5,718 nt of DNA from JACCRE01 sp049790855 (GTDB taxonomy: Bacteria > Planctomycetota > Planctomycetia > Planctomycetales > Planctomycetaceae), in the NCBI GenBank assembly GCA_049790855.1, contig JBAQZJ010000200.1:1-5718 (forward strand), read 5' to 3'. The translations under genes were made by a program, and so were the position numbers. How positions within the stretch are numbered: the first letter of the stretch is position 1; each line of letters begins with the position of its first letter. The notes under the pieces were generated by a model. It worked only from the letters and a program-made list of their open reading frames with translations. It did not search any database and was not told where the DNA came from. Positions 1 through 4,683 of the stretch are shown one piece after another.

Positions 1-7
1 CCGTGCC

Positions 8-38
8 GGTGGGCCGCGCTGCGCTTGACCCACCCTAC
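8..38. repeat. Palindromic repeat after the glycosyltransferase gene
   Basis: GGTGGG (8-13) is matched by CCCACC (29-34), with GCGC at 16-19 and 21-24 inside, giving an imperfect palindrome. On the minus strand it starts five bases after the glycosyltransferase stop and begins GTAGGGTGGG. From memory, GTAGGGTGGGT...CCCACC palindromes are dispersed intergenic repeats in many environmental bacteria; I could not check this here. It may act as a 3' end hairpin for the minus-strand gene, but no T-tract follows. The window edge is close, so the repeat may continue to the left. Confidence 0.5.
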
Positions 39-42
39 AACA

Positions 43-867
43 TTACGCCGCGTGTCGCAGCGGGCCGTCGAGCGTCGGGTCGTTCATCAGCGTCTGAACC
101 CACGGCTCGTCGAACAGCTCGCCGGCCTTCGCTTCGGCCCTGCGTTGCGTTCGCGAATGGCTGAGCCGCTTCTCGTCGCGGATCGCCGCCGTGCCGTGGG
201 CGACATGCACGATCGAGCCGGCCATTTGCCGAACCGGCACCATGCCCATCGAGTAACCCTGCTCCCAGAGTTGCCGGGCGATCGAGTAGCCGCCGCCGCG
301 GTTTCCGAACAGGCAGCGGAACGTCAGGCCGTGCTGCAACAGCACGTCACGGCGGTACATGGCGCAGAAATCCCGCGGGTAATGCCCCTGCCGGATGCCG
401 ACGGGCGGATTCTTTCCCGCGAGCTTTTTGACGCCCGCCGACAGCAGGCCGAACGCCCGTTTCTGTGCCGCATAGAGCGGGTTTTCGATTTCAAGCTTCC
501 AGGTGCCGCTGGCGGCGACCTGCGGCGAGCGTTCCAGCTCGCGGACGAGCGGCCGCAACCAGCCGTCGGCTTTGACGAACACGTCGGAATGCATCGTGAC
601 GTAGTAATCGCCCGCGGCCTCTTTCAGTCCGCGATCCCACGCGGTGAAGACGTTCTCGGGCCAGTTCGTGTGCTTTTCTTCCGGCCGCTCGATCAGTCGG
701 ATCCACGACAGCGATCGCAAGTAGTCGAGACTCGCGTCTTTCGACCCGTTGTCGACGACGAGCACTTCGACGTTCTCGTCGGCAGAGTGCTTCCGAATCG
801 ATCGCAGGCACGGCTGGATGTATTCGATCACTTGCCAGTGCGGCACACAAATCGTGATCTTCGGCAT
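43..867 (-). CDS. Family 2 glycosyltransferase (GT-A fold)
   Basis: The 274-residue protein probably transfers a sugar from a nucleotide-sugar donor to a cell-surface glycan or lipid acceptor in the cytoplasm. The GT2 signature is clear: an opening beta strand with ITICVPHW (residues 4-11), VVDNGS (38-43) with the nucleotide-binding Asp39, and a DxD-like metal site at MHSDVFV (92-98, Asp95). A later segment with DFCAMYRRDVL (166-175) fits the acceptor-side part of the fold, and HVAHGT (221-226) lies near the C-terminus. No membrane segment is visible, so it is a soluble or peripheral enzyme of usual length for the single-domain family. I chose the ATG at 867 because the protein then starts directly at the first beta strand; an in-frame start at 897 would add ten unconserved residues. 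The ribosome site is weak (CGGGG). The phosphatase gene lies upstream on the same strand, separated by a palindrome. The sugar and acceptor cannot be told from sequence. Confidence 0.9.
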   Translation of the reverse strand: MPKITICVPHWQVIEYIQPCLRSIRKHSADENVEVLVVDNGSKDASLDYLRSLSWIRLIERPEEKHTNWPENVFTAWDRGLKEAAGDYYVTMHSDVFVKADGWLRPLVRELERSPQVAASGTWKLEIENPLYAAQKRAFGLLSAGVKKLAGKNPPVGIRQGHYPRDFCAMYRRDVLLQHGLTFRCLFGNRGGGYSIARQLWEQGYSMGMVPVRQMAGSIVHVAHGTAAIRDEKRLSHSRTQRRAEAKAGELFDEPWVQTLMNDPTLDGPLRHAA

Positions 868-913
868 GAAAGCCCCGAGAGTACGAACCTGTCCCAAAAC
901 CTGCCGGCGTCAC

Positions 914-943
914 CCGCGTCGGTATGGCGAGATCCCGACGCGG
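914..943 (-). promoter_or_regulatory. Inverted repeat in the glycosyltransferase leader
   Basis: CCGCGTCGG (914-922) and CCGACGCGG (935-943) form a perfect 9-bp inverted repeat with a 12-nt spacer, 47-76 bases upstream of the glycosyltransferase start. It could be a leader hairpin, an operator, or the remains of another dispersed repeat. No downstream T-tract suggests a terminator. I saw no convincing sigma70 promoter between 868 and 993 on the minus strand, so the gene's own transcription start is not located. Confidence 0.35.
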
Positions 944-993
944 TACGCGATTTCCAGTGTTTTGAACTGATAAGTCCTTGAAGAAGAGCTGTT

Positions 994-1101
994 GCCGCAA
1001 AGAGGCGCAGAAGTACGCAAGAAGTGCATGATCTCGTTCTCTGCTTCGACGAACGGCAAGAGGTCTCTGCTTTTCTGTGTTCCCTTGCGCCTCTTTGCGG
1101 C
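994..1101. repeat. Long palindromic repeat (CCGCAAAGAGGCGCA type)
   Basis: A perfect 16-bp inverted repeat has its arms at 994-1009 and 1086-1101. The similarity continues imperfectly inwards for about 20 more bases per arm, and smaller matches (CGTTC/GAACG) lie near the centre, so the whole 108 bases could fold as one long hairpin. The sequence style (CGCAAAGAGGCGCA... with AACACAGAAAAGCAGAG on the other arm) resembles the widespread 'CGCAAAGACGCAGAG' intergenic palindromes of environmental bacteria; that link is from memory. It sits 33 bases past the phosphatase stop and 127 bases before the glycosyltransferase start. It carries no transposase and looks like a non-autonomous or REP-like element, possibly serving as a 3' end structure. 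Confidence 0.7.
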
Positions 1102-1134
1102 CATTCTTAGGCCACAAATTTCCAACATGGAACA

Positions 1135-1758
1135 CTACCGCATGACTTCGGAATGCTTGGCGGTCGCATGCACGGAAAGTTCGCCGCGACGCTGCTCAAA
1201 GTCTCGACAGAACGCCTGCACGCCGGCATCGTGCTCGGCGGTGCCGAACAACGGCTGCGCAGAGAGCGACTCGTCGGCCGACTTGCCGCGAATGCACATG
1301 TCGTAAATCGCCAGAAACTTGCTCGTGCGAGTTACCCCGTGCTGGCAATGCACCAGCATCGGAAAGTTCCCCGCCTCCGACAGTGCGGCCAGATGCGGCT
1401 GGAGATCCTGACCGGCAGGATCGGTCGTGACGGGCATCGGCAGTTCCAGCAGCCGCGCCCCGGCGTTCCGCACGATCTCCCGTTCGACCGCCCAGCGGTG
1501 CTCGCCCATCTCACCGGGCATGCACAGGTTGACGACGGTGCGAATGCGGTGCTTTTCGATCAGGTCCGTCATCACGTCCGGCTCGACCCAGGCGGCGCGA
1601 TACACCTTGCCCGGTTCGTGAACGGCGACGTTTCTGTAGCGAAGGTGGCTTCGATACGCATACCCCGCACCCATCGCCAGCACGATTGCGAGCGTGAACA
1701 GAATCGCCTTCATCCGGTGAGACAGATTCTGGCGAGTCGGCGACGTCACGAGGCTCAC
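1135..1758 (-). CDS. Membrane-anchored tyrosine/dual-specificity-type phosphatase
   Basis: The 207-residue protein carries the cysteine phosphatase loop HCQHGVTRT (137-145) with nucleophile Cys138 and Arg144, the CX5R hallmark of protein tyrosine and dual-specificity phosphatases. The start of the domain, KVYRAAWVEPDVM (51-63) followed by RIRTVVNLC (71-79), matches the usual opening of the small bacterial DSP/Siw14-like group. The Asp in PVTTDP (109-114) could be the general acid, though I infer this from position only. Residues about 16-35 form one hydrophobic helix after a basic stretch, so the domain is probably tethered to the inner membrane, likely facing outward. GTG at 1758 is preferred over ATG at 1713 because GGAG lies 6 bases upstream and a promoter lies just before it. 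The substrate is unknown; it could be a phosphoprotein, phospholipid or sugar phosphate. The neighbouring glycosyltransferase is only a weak hint of a surface-polysaccharide role. Confidence 0.85.
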   Translation of the reverse strand: MSLVTSPTRQNLSHRMKAILFTLAIVLAMGAGYAYRSHLRYRNVAVHEPGKVYRAAWVEPDVMTDLIEKHRIRTVVNLCMPGEMGEHRWAVEREIVRNAGARLLELPMPVTTDPAGQDLQPHLAALSEAGNFPMLVHCQHGVTRTSKFLAIYDMCIRGKSADESLSAQPLFGTAEHDAGVQAFCRDFEQRRGELSVHATAKHSEVMR

Positions 1759-1764
1759 GGCAGG

Positions 1765-1768
1765 CTCC
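1765..1768 (-). promoter_or_regulatory. Ribosome binding site deciding the phosphatase start
   Basis: On the minus strand GGAG occupies 1768-1765, six bases before GTG at 1758. The internal ATG at 1713 has no comparable site, so this element supports the longer protein with a GTG start. Confidence 0.6.
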
Positions 1769-1787
1769 GGTGCAAGAGGCGGGGCGG

Positions 1788-1817
1788 GTTATAGAAGACC
1801 GGGCGTTGGGCGGTCAA
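1788..1817 (-). promoter_or_regulatory. Sigma70-type promoter of the phosphatase gene
   Basis: On the minus strand TTGACC (1817-1812, 5 of 6 to consensus) and TATAAC (1793-1788, 5 of 6) are separated by 18 bases. Transcription would start near 1781, leaving a short leader of about 22 bases that contains the GGAG site before GTG 1758. It is the best housekeeping-type promoter in the window. Confidence 0.6.
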
Positions 1818-2131
1818 CGACCATCTCGGCCCCACCCGCGGAAACGGACGCCGAGAATTCGATCCGGAATGTCCAAACGGATCGGCACTGGTTTACGTAC
1901 TAAAGACGCGACGCGACCAACCGCGGCGCGCAATCCGTAACATAAATCACACCAACGAGTTACCGCAGATCGATGTCACGAGGCGTGCTTTTCGCCGGCT
2001 TCGAGCGACGCGATCGACGACTTTTCGGTGAAATCGACGCTAGAGTTCAATCGCGGGGCGGCCGAGCAAAGAGGACGTGGTTCGCCGATTGCAGGAGCTT
2101 TTTGCCTCTGACAGGCGTCCAAACGACCGAG
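1818..2131. other. Divergent intergenic region with no convincing gene
   Basis: This stretch lies between the phosphatase promoter and the leader of the DksA-like gene. The open frames here (for example 1973-2170 plus and 1976-2233 minus) have no recognisable motif, poor starts and basic, low-complexity composition, so I treat them as chance. A 7-bp inverted repeat, CGATCCG (1860-1866) with CGGATCG (1878-1884), is visible, as is an AT-richer patch at about 1890-1965 that could hold the DksA-like gene's promoter. I could not define -35 and -10 boxes with confidence. No tRNA or other RNA gene was recognised. Confidence 0.4.
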
Positions 2132-2212
2132 CGAACCAGCGGGCGACGCTGGTCGTCCATTGGAGTGTGACGGCACAGATGACCGACGGAACTCCTGTGT
2201 CAACGAGTTCCG
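2132..2212 (+). promoter_or_regulatory. Two hairpins in the leader of the DksA-like gene
   Basis: ACCAGCG (2135-2141) pairs with CGCTGGT (2147-2153) over a 5-nt loop, extended past a bulge by CG/CG (2132-2133 with 2154-2155). A second hairpin has an 8-bp stem, CGGAACTC (2187-2194) with GAGTTCCG (2205-2212), and a 10-nt loop; it ends 20 bases before the ATG at 2233. ACGACC (2123-2128) could instead pair with GGTCGT (2151-2156), competing with the first hairpin. This may be a structured 5' leader affecting expression, but no known riboswitch family is recognised. The frame of the downstream gene is open back to 2077, so part of this could be coding if an earlier start is used. Confidence 0.35.
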
Positions 2213-2232
2213 GAAACCCGGGGGGAACGGCA

Positions 2233-2688
2233 ATGACTCGAAAAGAACGACTCGAACGCCTGCGCAAGCGGCTGATCGAACAGCGCGAAGAACTACGCCG
2301 CAAACTCAATGGCGAAATCGTCGGGTCGGCCGGCAGCAATGACGGCGACGAAGGCGACGCGGCGACCAGCCACTCGGCCGACGAGCTCGATACCCGGCTG
2401 GCGATGCATCTGAGCATCGAACTGGCCCAGATCGACCTCGCCTTGCAGAAGTTCAAGGACGGCCGATACGGCATCTGCGAGATGACCGGAGCGCCGATTC
2501 CCATCGCCCGTCTCGAAGCCCTGCCGTACACGCTCTATTCGGTCGAAGCACAGCGACTGATTGAAGAGCGCGGTTTCGATCCCGAAGAGTACCAGTCGGA
2601 TCAAGGCTGGGCACGGGCGATCGAGCACGAAAGCCGGCTCGCTGAACGCGACGCCTCCCGCGTCGAATTGGAAGAAGTCGAAGATTGA
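2233..2688 (+). CDS. DksA/TraR-family regulator with degenerate zinc finger
   Basis: The 151-residue protein belongs to the family that inserts a coiled coil into the RNA polymerase secondary channel and adjusts initiation, often together with ppGpp. Visible parts: a first helix rich in Arg/Lys/Glu (1-27), an acidic tip with DEGDAA (39-44) matching the DxxDxA tip motif of DksA, a second helix (about 50-76), then the finger from YGIC at 79-82. The finger reads C82-xx-T85, 17 residues, then S103-xx-A106, so only one of the four zinc cysteines remains, although GRYG, the TG turn, PI, RLEALPY and EAQ around them are kept. Relative to E. coli DksA the part before the tip is short and a charged tail (107-151) follows the finger. 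The ATG at 2233 follows a run of six G at a spacing of 7. Earlier in-frame starts at 2077 (GTG) and 2179 (ATG) would add unconserved sequence. An intrinsic terminator follows at 2711. Confidence 0.9.
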   Translation: MTRKERLERLRKRLIEQREELRRKLNGEIVGSAGSNDGDEGDAATSHSADELDTRLAMHLSIELAQIDLALQKFKDGRYGICEMTGAPIPIARLEALPYTLYSVEAQRLIEERGFDPEEYQSDQGWARAIEHESRLAERDASRVELEEVED

Positions 2689-2710
2689 CGCTCGACGACG
2701 CCAACCGATC

Positions 2711-2750
2711 AAACGCCCGGCAGTCTCCCCCCGACTGCCGGGCGTTTTCG
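2711..2750 (+). terminator. Rho-independent terminator of the DksA-like gene
   Basis: CGCCCGGCAGTC (2714-2725) pairs perfectly with GACTGCCGGGCG (2733-2744) across a 7-nt loop of one T and six C. Three extra A-T pairs at the base (2711-2713 with 2745-2747) give a 15-bp stem, and TTTTC follows the GC stem. It starts 22 bases after the stop codon at 2686-2688 and separates this gene from the following secreted protein gene. Confidence 0.92.
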
Positions 2751-2776
2751 CATTCTGCCGCCGAAGCCGTTAGAAT
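2747..2776 (+). promoter_or_regulatory. Probable promoter of the VCBS protein gene
   Basis: TTCGCA (2747-2752, 4 of 6) and TAGAAT (2771-2776, 5 of 6) are 18 bases apart. The -35 box begins in the T-tract of the preceding terminator, so termination and initiation are packed back to back. Transcription would start near 2783, giving a leader of about 40 bases. A 7-bp inverted repeat, TCCGATC (2776-2782) with GATCGGA (2797-2803), spans the expected start site and could be an operator. No strong Shine-Dalgarno sequence precedes ATG 2823. Confidence 0.42.
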
Positions 2777-2822
2777 CCGATCCATCGACCTCTTCTGATC
2801 GGACCTCGACGGACACGCCCCC

Positions 2823-4037
2823 ATGCGCCTGACCTCGCTGACGCTGTCGCTTTCCGTGCTGGCTCCCGCCGTGCTGGCTCCCGCCGTGCTTGCGGCCGCC
2901 GAGCCGGAGTTCACGACGCTCCAACTGACCGACGCCTTCTACTGCGAAGGCGCGGCGCTGGGCGACTTCAACAAAGACGGCCACGGCGACGTGGTCTCCG
3001 GACCGTTCCTCTACTACGGCCCGACCTTCGTGATGCGGAGCGAGATGTACCCGCCCGTCTCACACGATCCGCACGCCTACAGCAAGAGCTTCCTGCAGTT
3101 CGCGTACGACGTGAACGCCGACGAATGGCCCGACGTCGTCGAAATCGGGTTTCCCGGTGAAGCGACTGTCTGGTACGTCAACCCGGCAGGCAAGCGGTCG
3201 ACGCTCGTCGACGACACCCGCGGCCATTGGGATCGGCATGTCGCTCTCGCCGTGACCGACAACGAATCGCCCGGCTTCGCCGACATCACCGGCGACGATC
3301 GTCCCGAGTTGATCGCCCAGACCGACGGCAAGTTCGGCTATGCGACCTTCGACCCCGCCGATCCGACGCAGCCCTGGGCGTTCCATGCCATCTCGCCCAA
3401 AGGCGAACGCGGCCGATTCACGCACGGGCTGGGCATCGGCGACCTCAACGGCGACGGCAGGCAGGACTTCCTCGAGAAGACCGGCTGGTGGGAACAGCCC
3501 GCCGATCTCGCCGGCGATCCCGAGTGGAAGCATCACCCGCAGGCCTTCGCAGGGAACGCCGCCCAGATGTACGTCTACGACGTGAACGACGACGGTCTGA
3601 ACGACGTGATCACCGCGCTTGAAGCTCACGGCTGGGGTCTCGCCTGGTACGAGCAGACGCGCGGCGGAGACGCCGTCGGCTTCAAGCAGCACGTCATCAT
3701 GGGCAACCGCGGCCACGAAAACCCGAAGGGCGTCTCGTTCAGCCAGCTGCATGCGATCGATCTCGTCGACATGAACGCCGACGGGCTGAAAGACATCGTC
3801 ACCGGCAAGCGGTTCTGGGCGCACGGGCCGAAGGGCGACGCCGATCCCGAGTCGCCGCCGGTGCTGTACTACTTCCAGCTCGTCCGCGACGGATCGGACG
3901 TGCGGTTCGACCCGGTCCTGATTCACGACGCCAGCGGCGTCGGCACGCAGGTCATGGCCGGCGACATCAACGGCGACAACAAACCCGACGTCGTCGTCGG
4001 CAACAAGCTCGGCACATTCGTCAGCATTCAGAAGTGA
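2823..4037 (+). CDS. Secreted VCBS/FG-GAP repeat protein, predicted seven-bladed propeller
   Basis: The 404-residue protein has an export signal: Arg2, a hydrophobic stretch (about 4-23) and small residues around 22-26 that fit signal peptidase I cleavage just before EPEF. The mature part contains seven calcium-loop motifs of the D-x-[NTF]-x-D form, starting at Asp48, Asp96, Asp154, Asp207, Asp253, Asp316 and Asp381, spaced 46-65 residues apart. Each is followed by a short hydrophobic strand such as DVV, DVI or DIV. This is the FG-GAP/VCBS pattern of integrin-like beta-propellers, and seven units predict a complete seven-bladed ring. Conserved-looking segments between blades (GWWEQP 221-226, FSQLHA 306-311, RFWAHGPKGD 330-339, GVGTQV 372-377) resemble a family common in planctomycetes, by memory. 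No catalytic residues are recognised, so ligand or protein binding outside the cytoplasm is the safest role. The gene converges on the anti-sigma-like gene, with a palindrome between them. Confidence 0.88.
   Translation: MRLTSLTLSLSVLAPAVLAPAVLAAAEPEFTTLQLTDAFYCEGAALGDFNKDGHGDVVSGPFLYYGPTFVMRSEMYPPVSHDPHAYSKSFLQFAYDVNADEWPDVVEIGFPGEATVWYVNPAGKRSTLVDDTRGHWDRHVALAVTDNESPGFADITGDDRPELIAQTDGKFGYATFDPADPTQPWAFHAISPKGERGRFTHGLGIGDLNGDGRQDFLEKTGWWEQPADLAGDPEWKHHPQAFAGNAAQMYVYDVNDDGLNDVITALEAHGWGLAWYEQTRGGDAVGFKQHVIMGNRGHENPKGVSFSQLHAIDLVDMNADGLKDIVTGKRFWAHGPKGDADPESPPVLYYFQLVRDGSDVRFDPVLIHDASGVGTQVMAGDINGDNKPDVVVGNKLGTFVSIQK
2854..2890 (+). repeat. 15-bp tandem repeat inside the signal peptide
   Basis: The unit CCGTGCTGGCTCCCG occurs at 2854-2868 and again at 2869-2883, followed by a partial third copy (2884-2890). 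It encodes the repeated VLAPA/VLAPA run (residues 12-21) in the hydrophobic core of the signal peptide. Being a multiple of three, gain or loss of a unit would keep the frame and only change the length of the hydrophobic segment. Confidence 0.8.
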
Positions 4038-4056
4038 GAGGCGACGAAGAGTTCCC

Positions 4057-4137
4057 TGGTCAGAGCCGCGACCGTCAGGAAGCGTCTTTTCGATGTCGTG
4101 CTCGAGTTGCGCTCCCTGACGGTCGCGGCTCTGATCA
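4057..4137. repeat. Palindromic repeat between convergent genes (GAGCCGCGACCGTCAGG type)
   Basis: A perfect 20-bp inverted repeat (4060-4079 with 4115-4134) is extended to arms of 28 bases (4057-4084 with 4110-4137), with one A/C mismatch, one G/T wobble and a 25-nt loop. It fills most of the 109 bases between the VCBS gene stop (4037) and the anti-sigma-like gene stop (4147), so it lies at the 3' end of both transcripts. Chance frames across it read RVALPDGRGSD, a string I remember from many spurious planctomycete and acidobacterial ORFs, which suggests a dispersed family; this is unchecked. There is no T-tract, so a role as a bidirectional terminator or mRNA 3' stabiliser is only inferred. 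Confidence 0.75.
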
Positions 4138-4146
4138 CAACGCTAC

Positions 4147-4683
4147 TCACATCGCGAAGACGTCTGAGCCGGGGACCGCATCGACCAGGAAGCGGACGAC
4201 CGTTCCGACGCGATCGCCGACCGGCTCGAAGGCGTATGCCAGTCGTCCGGCGGTCTCGGCCGCTTCGGCGTACTGATCCGACGTCAGTTGGTGCTGGGCC
4301 AGCGTCTGATCGACCGGGTGTGAAGAAACCGGCGGAACGCCGATTTCCGGCTCGGCGATCATCACAACGTCGTTCGACGGAATCGATCTCGCCGCCTGGT
4401 CATTCGATGCGAACCACAAAGAAGCCCCCGACAGCCAGCCGGCCGCGACGCCGGCGGCGGTGATCGAGAGCACCGCCGCGGCACGCCGGACGATCGCCGC
4501 CGGCGACCGCCTCGGGCGAAGTTCCTGCTGCCAGTCGGCGATGGCGCGGTCGAGCTGCATCTGGCTTCGCCAATAGGCCCGATCGTCGCCGTCGGCGGCC
4601 AGCGACAGGCGGCGAAGTTCCGGCGTATCGAGCGGCTCGTGCGACTCGATGGCCGACTCGACGCGATCACGAAACGTCGTCAT
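4147..4683 (-). CDS. Putative membrane anti-sigma factor
   Basis: The 178-residue protein has an N-terminal cytoplasmic part (1-62) rich in charged residues, including the segment RAYWRSQMQLDRAIADW (35-51). One transmembrane helix follows after RR (about 68-91, ending near SLWFA), and then an extracytoplasmic tail of about 85 residues. That layout, its place directly after an ECF sigma gene and the ATGA overlap with that gene's stop codon make an anti-sigma role likely. The start is set by the overlap and by GGGAG 7 bases upstream (4695-4691), so sigma and partner should be made in a fixed ratio. The zinc anti-sigma HxxxCxxC motif is absent; in fact the protein has no cysteine at all. It could instead be an unrelated membrane protein that shares the operon. 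The tail has no recognised domain. Confidence 0.72.
   Translation of the reverse strand: MTTFRDRVESAIESHEPLDTPELRRLSLAADGDDRAYWRSQMQLDRAIADWQQELRPRRSPAAIVRRAAAVLSITAAGVAAGWLSGASLWFASNDQAARSIPSNDVVMIAEPEIGVPPVSSHPVDQTLAQHQLTSDQYAEAAETAGRLAYAFEPVGDRVGTVVRFLVDAVPGSDVFAM

Noticed and set aside
25..981. 318-residue plus-strand open frame opposite the glycosyltransferase
   Set aside because: It is antisense to a clear GT2 gene, Arg-rich and without motifs; long antisense frames are expected in GC-rich coding DNA.
1153..1794. 213-residue plus-strand frame opposite the phosphatase
   Set aside because: It is antisense to a gene with an intact CX5R motif and a good promoter; no motif of its own.
1860..1884. 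7-bp inverted repeat CGATCCG/CGGATCG as an operator
   Set aside because: It is short, with an 11-nt spacer, and lies about 45 bases upstream of the phosphatase -35 box; chance is likely in GC-rich DNA.
1973..2170. 65-residue plus-strand and 85-residue minus-strand frames in the divergent intergenic region
   Set aside because: No family signature, weak starts and no terminator; I treat them as chance.
3060..3926. 288-residue minus-strand open frame opposite the VCBS gene
   Set aside because: Its Val/Asp-rich sequence is the complement of the repeated Asp loops; no domain of its own and no ribosome site were seen.
4034..4276. 80-residue plus-strand frame after the VCBS gene
   Set aside because: It runs through the palindrome (giving RVALPDGRGSD) and into the antisense of the anti-sigma-like gene; a spurious frame made by the repeat.
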